From: Mycobacterium asiaticum DSM 44297
GTDB lineage: Bacteria > Actinomycetota > Actinomycetes > Mycobacteriales > Mycobacteriaceae
NCBI RefSeq assembly: GCF_000613245.1
Contig: NZ_HG964936.1
Span: 1,229,172 to 1,293,171 of the forward strand
Length of the DNA stretch: 64,000 bases
Reading direction: 5' to 3'
Of the stretch, positions 16,609 to 25,368 are shown piece by piece (position 1 is the stretch's first letter; every line of letters begins with the position of its first letter). Below the pieces are notes generated by a model. The model did not search any database, was not told the origin of the DNA, and was given only the letters and a program-made list of their open reading frames with translations. Made by a program: the position numbers and the translations under genes.

Positions 16609-16968
16609 GTGGCATCGGTCGATCCGGACGACGACAGCATCAGGCGTTATGTCGTGTGGCACTACCGTTATGACCCTGACCGGAACGAGCGCAGGAACGT
16701 CGTCGTGGCGGCCTTCGACAATCCGGACGAGTGGCAAGCTGAGGTGCGAAATCGGGCTGCGGATCTTCGCGCTCGCAGGGGTCGCGGCGAAGAGGTGGAT
16801 CCCGCGGAGAAGATATCCGGGATATGTCATGAACAGGGACATCGGAAACGCTGGGCGAATGGTCACATGGTCGACCGCGCGATGAAGCGGGGCGTTGCGC
16901 CCCTTAACGTCATGGAACTCGACTTGCCGTTCCCCGTGCTGCAGGCCAGACACAATCCTTCCCGATAG
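16609..16968 (+). CDS. Hypothetical protein, 119 aa
   Basis: A 119-residue charged soluble protein from a GTG at 16609. It opens with DDDSIRRYVVWHYRYDPDRN, continues with VVVAAFDNPDEWQAEVRNRA, and has a charged helix with a region resembling a nucleic-acid or zinc-free helical bundle (RKRWANGHMVDRAMKRGV). A promoter-like AT-poor start and lack of a clear ribosome-binding site suggest leaderless translation, which is common in mycobacteria. No family recognised, no signal peptide, no membrane segment. Confidence 0.65.
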   Translation: MASVDPDDDSIRRYVVWHYRYDPDRNERRNVVVAAFDNPDEWQAEVRNRAADLRARRGRGEEVDPAEKISGICHEQGHRKRWANGHMVDRAMKRGVAPLNVMELDLPFPVLQARHNPSR

Positions 16969-17092
16969 GTCCGCCACTCACTGGTCGGAGCTGTCCCAGA
17001 CCCCGTTGGTGGAATCGTGCTTGGTCTCGTTGAAACGGTCCATCGCTGAAGGCGACGCGGAGATCGTGAGCGCAGCGCAAAGTGGTCGACTC

Positions 17093-17869
17093 TCAAGCCG
17101 CGAGGAGCGCTTTGGCCACCTCGTCAGGATGTGTCAGCATCCCGCTGTGCGTCCCCGGAACGACGACGGGTTCAACACCGAGCCGCGCGGCAAATGCCGT
17201 CTGCGGTGCCGGCAACGCGCAGTCACTGTCACTGGCGATGTAGGCAGCAGGAATGGCAAGACTTGCGGCGTCGATGTCGAGAGCGCCAAGGAAGTACCCG
17301 CCGGGCTGCGGGTTCATGAGATCGGCCACCAACCGCTGCAGCTCCGGAGCAACGCCTTGCATCAACAGCTGCTCGACGTATTCCAGGCTCGGTGCAATGG
17401 CGCCGAAGGGCGATCCGTCGATCAACTGCATCATCGATTCGCGCGTGTCTGGTGCGGTTTCATCGACCAGTGACCTGCCGCGGATCGGCACGAATGCGTT
17501 GTAGTAGGCAATCTTGGTGACCCGGTCGCCGAGGAGGTGAGCGGCGCCAGTGGCGGGGTAGCCGCCCCAGCTGTGCGCGACCAGGATCACGTTGTCCAGC
17601 TTCTGCCGGCACACCTCGTCGACGACGTAGTCGACCGCGTCACTAAGCCTGTAACCCGACGGATCCTCACCGTCGCCCAAGCCCGGCAGTGTCAGGGTGA
17701 TTGCCCGATGGGTCGCGGCGCGAAGACGCTTGGCAACCGGTCGCCAAGCCCAGGCCCCGTGCCAGGCGCCCGGAATCAGCACGTACGTCAACCCTTGTAC
17801 GCCCGGGGTCTGGCGTGACGCCGCCGCCGTAACCATGGGCGCATCTGTCACGCCTCCGTCGAGAGTCAT
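17093..17869 (-). CDS. Alpha/beta hydrolase (methylesterase/hydroxynitrile lyase-like)
   Basis: A 258-residue alpha/beta-fold enzyme. The oxyanion strand LTYVLIPGAWHGAWAWRPV, the nucleophile elbow VAHSWGGYPATG (serine in G/A-x-S-x-G-like form), and the catalytic histidine region VVPGTHSGMLTHPDEVA are visible. The GAWHGAWxW pattern is typical of salicylate-esterase/hydroxynitrile-lyase relatives. Its ATG overlaps the stop of the O-methyltransferase as ATGA, so it is the last gene of the minus-strand operon running from 22525. It may hydrolyse an ester or a ring-cleavage product of that operon. Substrate unknown. Confidence 0.88.
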   Translation of the reverse strand: MTLDGGVTDAPMVTAAASRQTPGVQGLTYVLIPGAWHGAWAWRPVAKRLRAATHRAITLTLPGLGDGEDPSGYRLSDAVDYVVDEVCRQKLDNVILVAHSWGGYPATGAAHLLGDRVTKIAYYNAFVPIRGRSLVDETAPDTRESMMQLIDGSPFGAIAPSLEYVEQLLMQGVAPELQRLVADLMNPQPGGYFLGALDIDAASLAIPAAYIASDSDCALPAPQTAFAARLGVEPVVVPGTHSGMLTHPDEVAKALLAA

Positions 17870-18906
17870 TTGGCGCGCGCCTCGATCAGGCTGAAGTCTG
17901 TTTCGGTGTCGACGATTTGGGTCATCTCGAAGCCGGCTTGATCGAGGAGTTGCTGGTACTCCTTCGCGGTGCGTTCACGCCCACCGTTGAACACCAACAT
18001 TTCGATGTCAGCAATCTTGCCGGTGGATTCACTGCTGTCGTCGGGGATTACCGTCTCGACGAGCAGTAAGGCAGCGCCAATGGGCGCAGCCCTTCTCACA
18101 TTCCGCAGGATTTGCAGCGCGGCGTCATCGGACCAGTCGTGCACAATGTGTTTGAGCACATATGCGTCAGCTTGAGACGGGACAACTTCGAAGAAGGAAC
18201 CTTTAACCAGCCGAACCCGTTGCGCCACACCCAATTCCTGTAGCAGCGGCGCTGCTTGGGCCACCACATCGGGGAGGTCGAACAGCACACCCTGTGTGTT
18301 TGGGGCTGAGGCCAGAATGGCAGCGAGCAAGCGGCCATGACCGCCGGCTACGTCGACGATAACCTGGTACGGCGTGAAGTCGTACGCCGCTACCAGCGGT
18401 CCATCTACATACGCCGACAAGCCCGTCATCGCGTCATTGAAGATCGCACTGTATTCGGGTTCGTCGCGCAGGTAGTCGAAGAAGGGCTTACCTCGCAACG
18501 CCTCGACCGGCGATGTCCCGCTTCGAATAGTCTGTGTGAGCAGGCTCCAGTGTTCGCGCTCTCGTGGTGAGCCGACCAGACGCGCCAGGGCCGCCATAGA
18601 CACCGGGGCGTCCGTGCGCAGCAGGTCTGCTCGCCGAGTCAGCTCGTAGCGACCATCGTCACCCTGAGCGAATATGCCCTTGCAGATCAGTGCGCGCAGA
18701 GTCCTGCGCAACGCATCGGACTCGGCTCCGACTTTGCACGCGAGTTCGTCGAGTTGCAGCGGTCCGTCGGCGAGCGCATCGGCCACTCCCAAGTCGGCGA
18801 CTGCCGTAATTACTTGCGCTACCCACGCGCCAAGTATCAACCCCTGCATGGCTTCTGCCGCGGAGTATGCCTGTTGGTCCAACGGCGTTGTCGCCAAATT
18901 GCTCAT
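17866..18906 (-). CDS. SAM-dependent O-methyltransferase (plant-type/ASMT-like)
   Basis: A 346-residue methyltransferase of the hydroxyindole/caffeate O-methyltransferase type. Residues 20-105 form the winged-helix dimerisation domain (VADLGVADALADGPL). The SAM-binding motif VDVAGGHGRLLAAIL is at about residue 183, and YVLKHIVHDWSDDAALQILR carries the catalytic-base histidine and the conserved WSD. It would methylate a hydroxyl of a phenolic or polyketide-like compound. It is coupled to the downstream hydrolase by a 4-bp overlap and follows a P450 gene 47 bp upstream. Confidence 0.9.
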   Translation of the reverse strand: MSNLATTPLDQQAYSAAEAMQGLILGAWVAQVITAVADLGVADALADGPLQLDELACKVGAESDALRRTLRALICKGIFAQGDDGRYELTRRADLLRTDAPVSMAALARLVGSPREREHWSLLTQTIRSGTSPVEALRGKPFFDYLRDEPEYSAIFNDAMTGLSAYVDGPLVAAYDFTPYQVIVDVAGGHGRLLAAILASAPNTQGVLFDLPDVVAQAAPLLQELGVAQRVRLVKGSFFEVVPSQADAYVLKHIVHDWSDDAALQILRNVRRAAPIGAALLLVETVIPDDSSESTGKIADIEMLVFNGGRERTAKEYQQLLDQAGFEMTQIVDTETDFSLIEARAK

Positions 18907-18953
18907 CTAGCTTCCTCTGTTCTGGTTGACGAAAATGTGGATTCGCGCCGAAA

Positions 18954-20210
18954 TCATTTCAGCGAGTAGCGGATCGGCAGGTGTTTTAGGCCGCCGACGA
19001 AGGTAGTCGCGGCCATTTCGGGCTCGCCCGTAAGCTCGATCGATTCCAACCGGGGGAGCAGTTCACGGTAGAGACTGCCGATCTCCATCCGCGCCAGCGC
19101 GGCGCCCAGGCAGAAGTGCACGCCGTGTCCGAATGCCAGGTGCCTGTTGGGATCTCGACCGGCGTCGAACCGGAAGGGATCGTCGAAAACCTCCTCGTCA
19201 CGGTTTCCGGACACATACGCCAGATACACCGACTCTCCTTCGGCGATGTCGACTCCTCGAACCGTGGTGTCGGCCGTGGCGGTTCGCATGAATTCCTTGA
19301 CCGGCGTGGTCCACCGGATCATTTCCTCGACCGCCGTCGGCATCAGCGCGATGTCCTGCTTCAATCTCTCCAATTCATTTGGGTTTTCAATGAGAGCGTG
19401 CAGCCCACCGGAGATGGCGTCCTTGGTGGTGTCATGGCCGGCGGCGGCGATGATCACGTAGTAGGACGCGGTGTCGATGTCGGAGAGCGGTTCGCCGTCG
19501 ATCCGCCCGTTGGCGATGGCCGATGCGAGGTCGCCGGTGGGCTTTCGGCGGCGCGACGCGGTCAGTGTGGCGAAGTAGTTAAGGAACTCCTGCATCACCG
19601 CGAGCACGGTCTCGGGTTCTTGCCCCCGCCGGTACTCGGCGTCATCGCGGCCGAACATCTCCTGTGTCAGCATGCGCATCCGAGGAAAGTCCGATTGAGG
19701 AAGACCCAACAAGGACAAGATGACGTAGAGCGGAAAGTCGACTGCAATGTCGGTGACGAAGTCGCATTCAGGTCCGATTTCACGCATCTTGTCGACATAG
19801 CGCTTGGCCAGGTGGTCCACGTGGACCTTCAGGTTGCGCATCGCCGCGGGGCGGAACCAGTTCGCGCCGATCGCGCGCACCTTGCGATGGTGCGGGTCAT
19901 CCATCTGGACCAGGGTGCGCATGCCGGTCCCGGCCTCTTCCTGTGCCCGGCGCAGATCGTCGGCCTCGGCGGGCGTGAGTAGTGGTCGGGGCGCGCTGAT
20001 GAACAGGTCGTTGTCGCGCTCGATCGCCATGATGTCCGCGTGCTTGGTGATCGCCCAGAACGGGCGATACGGCCAATGGTCCACCCACGCAACCGGATTG
20101 CTTGCCCGGAGCTGCCGCAGCGCCGTGTGCAGCCGTTTGTTGTCAGCGTACGCAGTCGGGTCGGCCAGGACCTTGGCGGCATCCACCGTTGCCGATGTGC
20201 TCATATCCAT
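18954..20210 (-). CDS. Cytochrome P450
   Basis: A 418-residue class I P450. The heme motif FGHGVHFCLGAALARMEI gives Cys367. The I-helix reads IIAAAGHDTTKDAISGG and the K-helix region has AVEEMIRWTTP with the ExxR pair. The long N-terminal part (about 60 residues before FWAITKHADI) and the general pattern resemble the CYP108/CYP111-like group that acts on terpenes, but I cannot assign a family. It lies 3 bp downstream of the PcpA-like dioxygenase gene, so they are cotranscribed. It probably hydroxylates the operon's substrate. Confidence 0.92.
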   Translation of the reverse strand: MDMSTSATVDAAKVLADPTAYADNKRLHTALRQLRASNPVAWVDHWPYRPFWAITKHADIMAIERDNDLFISAPRPLLTPAEADDLRRAQEEAGTGMRTLVQMDDPHHRKVRAIGANWFRPAAMRNLKVHVDHLAKRYVDKMREIGPECDFVTDIAVDFPLYVILSLLGLPQSDFPRMRMLTQEMFGRDDAEYRRGQEPETVLAVMQEFLNYFATLTASRRRKPTGDLASAIANGRIDGEPLSDIDTASYYVIIAAAGHDTTKDAISGGLHALIENPNELERLKQDIALMPTAVEEMIRWTTPVKEFMRTATADTTVRGVDIAEGESVYLAYVSGNRDEEVFDDPFRFDAGRDPNRHLAFGHGVHFCLGAALARMEIGSLYRELLPRLESIELTGEPEMAATTFVGGLKHLPIRYSLK

Positions 20211-20213
20211 TCC

Positions 20214-21164
20214 TCAGAGCCTGATCGACTCGAGGCTGGCGAGGATCTCCTCGCGCCGTGCCTCGAACTGGTCCGGCAACTGGAATCGCTTGCCCAGCTC
20301 CTGCGGCGACTCGTCACAGTCCCAGCCGCCCTCGCTGTGAGTCACTGCCAGTTCGAAAAGAGCACCGCCGGGCGAGCGGACGTAGACCGACTTGAAGTAC
20401 TTGCGGTCTCGGATTTCAGAGATATCCGTGTAGCCCGCAGCTTCGATCTCGAATTTCAGGTTGTCCTGATTTTCGAGAGTGTCTGCGTTCCAAGCGAAGT
20501 GGTGAATGGTTCCGGCGCCGTAGGTCCACGTGCCCGGGTCGTCGGTGCGATTGACAACAAGCTCGACCGCCCCACCGAGGCCTGACTTGCCGGCCCGCAG
20601 CGCAAACCGGTTGCCTTCCGTCAGATCTTCGTGGGCGCCAAGATGGTTGGTGGCGAACTCGACGGCGGTATCGGGCCCCGTCACGTGGACGCCGACGCCG
20701 TAGATGCCGTGGATGGCAAACTCCTCGGGCACGCCACCGCCGCCATAGCCCCGACGGGGGTCGTCGTAGACCTCTACCAGCTGGTACTCGATGCCGCACG
20801 GATGCCGAAACAGTAGGCGCCGGCGATCGAACACGGTCGCGTCGTGAACGTCGATGGCCCGACGCTGTAACCGGACGGCCCAGTAGTTCAGCGAACCCGC
20901 AGGCACGGCGAGCAACACCTCACGTGCCTGGTTGGTGCCGCGGCGGCCGTAGACCCCGGCCTGGGCGAAAGGGAAGGTGGTGAGCACCGCGCTCGGGTCC
21001 CCGTCGGCGTTGCTGTAGTAGAGATGATAGATCGGGATAGTCCCGTCGAACAGCACCGTGCGCTTGATCAGCCGCAGCCCGAGCACCTTGAGGTGAAAGT
21101 CGACGTCTTCTTGGGCTCCGTTCACCGACATGGTGATGTGGTGACTGTCAATGATGTACGACAT
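20214..21164 (-). CDS. PcpA/LinE-like Fe(II) ring-cleavage dioxygenase (VOC fold)
   Basis: A 316-residue vicinal-oxygen-chelate dioxygenase. The start is an ATG at 21164 with AAGGA eight bases upstream; the longer frame to 21620 is spurious. It lines up from memory with PcpA of Sphingobium, the (chloro)hydroquinone 1,2-dioxygenase: NGAQEDVDFHLKVLG near the start, SIPIYHLY-like TIPIYHLYY, and YFKSVYVRSPGG near the end. The three PcpA metal ligands have counterparts at His9, His222 and Glu271, and the second-shell His8, Arg254 and Tyr261 also appear conserved. This supports cleavage of a hydroquinone-type ring between hydroxyl and neighbouring carbon. The exact substrate is unknown. Confidence 0.88.
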   Translation of the reverse strand: MSYIIDSHHITMSVNGAQEDVDFHLKVLGLRLIKRTVLFDGTIPIYHLYYSNADGDPSAVLTTFPFAQAGVYGRRGTNQAREVLLAVPAGSLNYWAVRLQRRAIDVHDATVFDRRRLLFRHPCGIEYQLVEVYDDPRRGYGGGGVPEEFAIHGIYGVGVHVTGPDTAVEFATNHLGAHEDLTEGNRFALRAGKSGLGGAVELVVNRTDDPGTWTYGAGTIHHFAWNADTLENQDNLKFEIEAAGYTDISEIRDRKYFKSVYVRSPGGALFELAVTHSEGGWDCDESPQELGKRFQLPDQFEARREEILASLESIRL

Positions 21165-21178
21165 TTCGAGCTGTCCTT

Positions 21179-22525
21179 TCAGCTGACGCTGGGAAGTGGG
21201 ATGGCGGTGAACACCGCATCGGGGTCGTAGCGATTCTTGGCGGCGACGAGTCGTGGGACGTTGTCGCCGTACGCATTTGCGATTTGATCGTGGTCGTCGG
21301 GGCCGAGCAGATTGGCGTATCCGCCAGGAAGCGCGTACGGCGCAAGCGCGTCCGACAACGCCTGTGCCCAGGCGCGGTGAGTGGCGCCGTCCCCGGCCTC
21401 CCAGCAGGCGACGATCTCGACAACGAAGTGCGCGCGGCGGTTCGCGAACGCGGTTTCCTCTGTGCCCACGCGCGTCGATGCGCCGTGAAAGTGGTGGATG
21501 GAGATGAGGCTGCGCGGCGAGGTCACGGTCCGCGCGGCCTCGACCAGCGCATCGATAACGCCGGGCGTGTACCCCGCGACCGTGCGAGTGCGAATCGCCC
21601 AGCACAGGCCACGGACACACCCCACGTCAAAGAGGCGCAGTATCTCCCCATAGGCCACGGGTGCGACTAGTGCAGTCATTGGCGTTCCGAGCATTTCGAG
21701 CAGATCGACGGCGGCTAGGCCGCAACGAAGATCGCCGCTCCAGGCCGGCTGCAGATACACTGCCGGCTTGCCGTCCGGGCCGGACATCAATCCGCTCTGG
21801 ACGGTCAGCGCGTCAGGCGCCGTCGACAACAGCTCACCCAGTCCACGCCATACCGTCGCGGCTTGCGACCAGGGGAACATGATCATCCCGCCGATCAACC
21901 GGTGCAGAGGATGCAACCGAACGCGCATCGAGGTGACCACGCCGAAGTTGCCGCCACCACCGCGCAGCGCCCAGAACAGCTCCGGCTCGTGAGTCGCGTC
22001 GGCTGTGACGATTCGGCCATCGGCCAGGACGACCTCGGCGCTGAGGAGGTTGTCCGATGCAAGGCCGAACCGTCCGTTGAGCGGTCCGTAGCCGCCGCCG
22101 AGTGTCAGGCCGGTCATGCCAACAGCACCGCAGTTGCCGGTGGCGGCAACCAGCCCGTAGGGCGCGACCGCGTCGATCAACTCGGTCGCTGTGGCACCCC
22201 CACCGACTGTTGCCACCTGCGCCCTGGAATCAACTGCGACACTTCGCATCCCGGACATGTCGATCACCAGACCACCGTCGTAGGCGGCGCGGCCGGCCCA
22301 GTCGTGCCCGCCGCCGAGAACCGAGAGTCGCATCCCACGGTCGCGCGCCACACGGATTGCTTCCTGCGCGTCGCGTGGTGAGTCGGCCCGCACAATCAAT
22401 GCCGGACGATGTTGCACCGCCGCGTTCCAGATCAACGGCGCACCGTCGGGGACCTGCACCCGGGCGCGGCTAGTCCGGCTAGCCAGGTCGTTGGCCGCAG
22501 CGGTTATCTCATCGGTTCTACTCAT
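21179..22525 (-). CDS. FAD-linked oxidase, BBE type, with bicovalent flavin residues
   Basis: A 448-residue flavoprotein of the berberine-bridge-enzyme/PCMH superfamily. The FAD domain has VLGGGHDWAGRAAYDGGLVI with His74 and AATGNCGAVGMTGLTLGGGYG split around Cys132. Together these are the two residues that attach FAD by 8-alpha-histidyl and 6-S-cysteinyl bonds. The C-terminal BBE motif ANAYGDNVPRLVAAKNRYDP is present. Such enzymes oxidise sugars, phenols or alkaloids with oxygen. It opens the minus-strand operon, 14 bp before the dioxygenase, and a CCCACT-N-ATTGGG box lies about 400 bp upstream. Confidence 0.92.
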   Translation of the reverse strand: MSRTDEITAAANDLASRTSRARVQVPDGAPLIWNAAVQHRPALIVRADSPRDAQEAIRVARDRGMRLSVLGGGHDWAGRAAYDGGLVIDMSGMRSVAVDSRAQVATVGGGATATELIDAVAPYGLVAATGNCGAVGMTGLTLGGGYGPLNGRFGLASDNLLSAEVVLADGRIVTADATHEPELFWALRGGGGNFGVVTSMRVRLHPLHRLIGGMIMFPWSQAATVWRGLGELLSTAPDALTVQSGLMSGPDGKPAVYLQPAWSGDLRCGLAAVDLLEMLGTPMTALVAPVAYGEILRLFDVGCVRGLCWAIRTRTVAGYTPGVIDALVEAARTVTSPRSLISIHHFHGASTRVGTEETAFANRRAHFVVEIVACWEAGDGATHRAWAQALSDALAPYALPGGYANLLGPDDHDQIANAYGDNVPRLVAAKNRYDPDAVFTAIPLPSVS

Positions 22526-23098
22526 TTGTCTCCTAGGGAATTACGGCAGCGTCGAGCAGTTCTGCCACGAAGAGCATTTCGTGCGCCACGCCGTTATCGG
22601 GTGGTACTTGAGGAGATCCCGGGCTTGGGATACCTACTGCCGGTTGTTGCACCACACGATGAGCAGCGAAAAACCCTGTTCCAGAACGGATCCCAGGGCG
22701 ACTGGTTGAAATTGTAACGCCGGGCCTCGTCGGTGAGGATGCAGACGACCGACTGACCCGGGCACGCGACTGTGACGACGAGGTCGGTGTCCAGCCCACC
22801 CGCTCTTCCCGCGGTATGGATGGAAGACGTTGCGAGCACGAGGGTTTGATACGTCTGCGGCACGCAGGATGCGCTCTCGTAAACACATTTGTATGCTATG
22901 AAGCGACCGGGCCGGCGGCGAGTCCGCGCCCACTGATTGGGCTTTCCGGCCGATACTGATTCACGGTTGATTTTGACCGTTGAGTCCGGAGTCGTTCATC
23001 ACGAAATCGGGAATCGATTGTCGCCTCGCGTAGCCGCTTTGACTACGAATTCGGAATCGGTCGGCGCGGTGTCGCTGAAGGAGTAGTGGTGTGTGCTT
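22526..23098. other. Gene-poor stretch with a possible degraded coding remnant
   Basis: No convincing intact gene is seen in these 573 bases. On the minus strand between about 22634 and 22890 one frame reads PQTYQTLVLATSSIHTAGR and later VVCILTDEARRYNFNQSPWD and looks partly coding, but it lacks a good start, and after PFWNRVF it turns into low-quality sequence. I do not recognise it. The CCCACT-N-ATTGGG box at 22929-22941 is the main regulatory candidate. Confidence 0.4.
22929..22941. promoter_or_regulatory. CCCACT-N-ATTGGG box, copy 1
   Basis: CCCACT-G-ATTGGG, a 6-1-6 near-palindrome upstream of the BBE/dioxygenase/P450 operon. A second conserved element, GATTCACGGT, begins 29 bases after the start of the box, exactly the spacing seen in copy 2 near the IclR gene. 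Function as an IclR operator or promoter element is inferred. Confidence 0.5.
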
Positions 23099-23701
23099 CT
23101 AGTTCGGTTTGCGCCAGGTGATGGCGTATCGCCATAGCGGGAGCCGACGCCACGCCATGCCGGGCAGCGCCGTCGTTGCGATCTGTTTGACCTCGGTGTA
23201 GGTGTGCGGAAACTGCATTTGCACCGGGGCGTTGTGTTGCCAGAAGCCGCGAGTGCGTGACAGAACCTGGTGCTGCACGGCACCCATCAGTTCATAGACA
23301 TAGTCGTGCACGGTCGAGCTGCGGGCACAGCCGATCACGACCAGCGTGCCACCGGGAGCGGTGAGGCCAGCGAGGCGCTTCAAGCCGGCCGCCAGATCGG
23401 GGAAGTGATGGACGGTGGCGACTGCGGCAACCAGGTCGTAGTGCGCCTCGGTCAAGGCGAAGGTGAGGGCGTCGCCGGTGATCCAGGTGACGTTAGTCGA
23501 GGTGCTGGATTGTGCGAGGTTGATGACGTTGGCGTCGGAGTCGATGGCGGTGACCTCGGAGATCTTCTCAGCGAGACGCACGGCCAGCAGGCCGTCACCG
23601 GTACCGACGTCAAGAGCGGTGCGTGCGGTGGGCGGCGCGGAGTCAAGCACGATGTCGTAGTAGTGGGTGTTGTGGTTCCACCGATTTCGTTCGTTGCGCA
23701 C
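23099..23701 (-). CDS. Class I SAM-dependent methyltransferase
   Basis: A 200-residue methyltransferase of the UbiE/Methyltransf_11 type, read from a GTG at 23701 (VRNERNRWNHNTHYYD). Motif I is ALDVGTGDGLLAVRLAE at about residue 28, the acidic strand-2 end is VTAIDSDANVI, and motif post II reads YDLVAAVATVHHF. It has no acceptor-specific domain, so the substrate cannot be inferred. The frame extends to 23758 without resemblance. It stands alone between gene-poor stretches. Confidence 0.85.
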   Translation of the reverse strand: MRNERNRWNHNTHYYDIVLDSAPPTARTALDVGTGDGLLAVRLAEKISEVTAIDSDANVINLAQSSTSTNVTWITGDALTFALTEAHYDLVAAVATVHHFPDLAAGLKRLAGLTAPGGTLVVIGCARSSTVHDYVYELMGAVQHQVLSRTRGFWQHNAPVQMQFPHTYTEVKQIATTALPGMAWRRLPLWRYAITWRKPN

Positions 23702-23812
23702 CTGACCACTGTGGCATGCCCCAACGGGCCTGGCGTGGCTCGGTGAGGCCCACCCCATTCAGCGGTCAAAGTCACACGGTGGATGAAGGAAACGACCCGA
23801 GGGCCGAGGTCA

Positions 23813-24262
23813 CTATCGCGCCACACGGCGGCGGTATCGGCCGATCCTGCACCTACCGCGACATAATCCGCGAACCCACGCGCGAAAGCCATTGGAGCTT
23901 AAACGCCGGCCGGTTCGAGTGATTGCTGTTGACGATTTGCCGTCGCCGCGCCACAACGCGTCGGCACCGATCCTGCGTGCGCTCACCATCAATACCCTTG
24001 AGCCGATGTAAATTTCGCACTCCATCCGGTTGCGTAAGGTGTGGTGCCGGCCCGGGTGCTTTTCGTTACCGCCGCAGGATGCGACGGCCCGGTACGAGTC
24101 ACCACTCTTCGCGTAGGTCGTTGTATTGCCGCGCTGTCGGATGGTCCTTTCGCCAGTGATGCGGGAGAGGAATTGGGGCGGCATCCCGGGCATCTGGCGC
24201 CCCATCCGGCCGTTGGTATCCCGATAGACCATCTCGTGAAGGCGCAGTAGCGGGAGGAGCAC
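23813..24262 (-). pseudogene. Degraded deazaflavin-dependent nitroreductase (Ddn-like) gene
   Basis: The minus-strand frame still aligns with the Ddn family over its N-terminal two thirds: LHEMVYRDTNGRMGRQMPGM, TTTYAKSGDSYRAVASCGGN and HPGRHHTLRNRMECEIYIGS mirror the usual sequence with YVRDGDDYVVVASNGG and HPAWYHNLRANP. Key positions have changed: the GRKSGQxRTTPL stretch reads GERTIRQRGNTTTY, and the conserved tryptophan and asparagine of WYHNL are lost. The C-terminal YQxRTGRxIPVVVL end is replaced by unrelated arginine-rich sequence. I read it as a decaying gene that has kept an open frame by chance or only recently died. Confidence 0.6.
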
Positions 24263-24446
24263 CCGTTACTCCACCGGAGTCAGTCGCGCACGATGCGCCC
24301 GGGTAGCTGCCAGACCCGGGGGCCGTCTGCGCCTTGAGGTTTCAACTGCTCTCGCAGTACTTGCTTCCGCGCGATTGTTCTTCGCCGCATTCGTGGCTGT
24401 CACGGTGATGACGTTAAGAAGCAGCGGGACGAGTGGCTACACCGTG

Positions 24447-24459
24447 CCCACTAAGTGGG
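24447..24459. promoter_or_regulatory. CCCACT-N-AGTGGG box, copy 2 (perfect palindrome)
   Basis: CCCACT-A-AGTGGG is a perfect 6-1-6 inverted repeat just beyond the stop codon of the IclR gene and upstream of the Ddn-like remnant. GATTCACGGT begins 29 bases after its start, as in copy 1. It may be an IclR operator. That is inference. Confidence 0.55.
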
Positions 24460-24478
24460 TGGATCGCTGACCACCGAT

Positions 24479-25183
24479 TCACGGTGTATGAAGGAGTCCG
24501 GCGATACGGGCCCCGGTGGCTCTCGTGGCAGCGAGCAGTGCGAGCGGCGGTCGCGGTCCCGCGACGATGGTCGACAGGGCCGCCGCAGCGCCGTTGCCCA
24601 GCGGAATCGCCACAGCGACACAGCTCATATTCGCTCGCACCTCGCCTGCGTCCACTATCGGTGCGGTATAGCCCAGTTCGGTGTGGGCCCGCGCAGCCGC
24701 GCATCTGCGTGGCACCGGGGTCCCGGGCTGGGCGATCACTCCCAACGGGACCCGAGCCTCCACGGACTCGAGGTACACCGCCTCACCGCCGATGACTGCG
24801 GACAACTGCACTGCGGCGCCGGTGGCGGAGGCCAGTTCGGCGATCGGCCGGCGGGCGGCCGCCCGCAATCGCCGCTCGGAGCTCACCCGCGAACCCAATC
24901 CCAGCAGGCTCGCGCCGAGCCGATAGCGGGTACCTTCGCGACTGACCGCTCCGACTGCGATTAACTGCTGCAGCAGTCGACGGACCGTCTCCCGGGGGAT
25001 CCCGCTCACATTCGCCAAGTCAAGCAGCCGCACCGGTTCCAACGCACCCACGTGCTCTAGGAGCTCAAATGCGCTCTCGATGACCCCGCGACCGTCATTG
25101 TGAAACGAGCCGCCCGTCACGCCCGCTCGTCTACCGCTGGCAATATCGTTGGTCAGTCGGTCCAACTCAGACTGGTCCACCAT
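24479..25183 (-). CDS. IclR family transcriptional regulator
   Basis: A 234-residue regulator. The N-terminal winged helix-turn-helix (about residues 30-95) contains AFELLEHVG, LANVSGIPRETVRRLLQQL and the wing GTRYRLGASLLGLG. The C-terminal effector-binding domain has the family pattern VQLSAVIGGEAVYLESVEAR. IclR proteins typically control aromatic or short-chain acid catabolism. I chose the ATG at 25183 (MVDQSELDRL). Three copies of one palindromic box lie in this neighbourhood (22929, 24447, 26904), so this regulator probably controls the flavoprotein/dioxygenase operon and the flavin monooxygenase. Confidence 0.88.
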   Translation of the reverse strand: MVDQSELDRLTNDIASGRRAGVTGGSFHNDGRGVIESAFELLEHVGALEPVRLLDLANVSGIPRETVRRLLQQLIAVGAVSREGTRYRLGASLLGLGSRVSSERRLRAAARRPIAELASATGAAVQLSAVIGGEAVYLESVEARVPLGVIAQPGTPVPRRCAAARAHTELGYTAPIVDAGEVRANMSCVAVAIPLGNGAAAALSTIVAGPRPPLALLAATRATGARIAGLLHTP

Positions 25184-25368
25184 CGACCCCTTTATGCTCT
25201 GATGCCCACGCAAAGCACGACATCGCAGGGTTCAACGCGCCAGCGCAGCAAACTATGCCGGACATCGAGAACCAACCACTTTTATTTGAAGTCTGCGGGT
25301 CACCGGCATAAGCGGCATCACCGCCGCCTGACATGCGCCGCTCGACGCGGACGCGACGATCGAGAGCA

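Noticed and set aside
16969..17092. A 21-codon minus-strand frame starting MDRFNETK
   Set aside because: Composition looks coding-like but there is no ribosome-binding site and it is too short to support.
22409..22717. Plus-strand 102-codon frame over the flavoprotein start
   Set aside because: It runs antisense to the flavoprotein N-terminus and shows no motif; it is arginine-rich.
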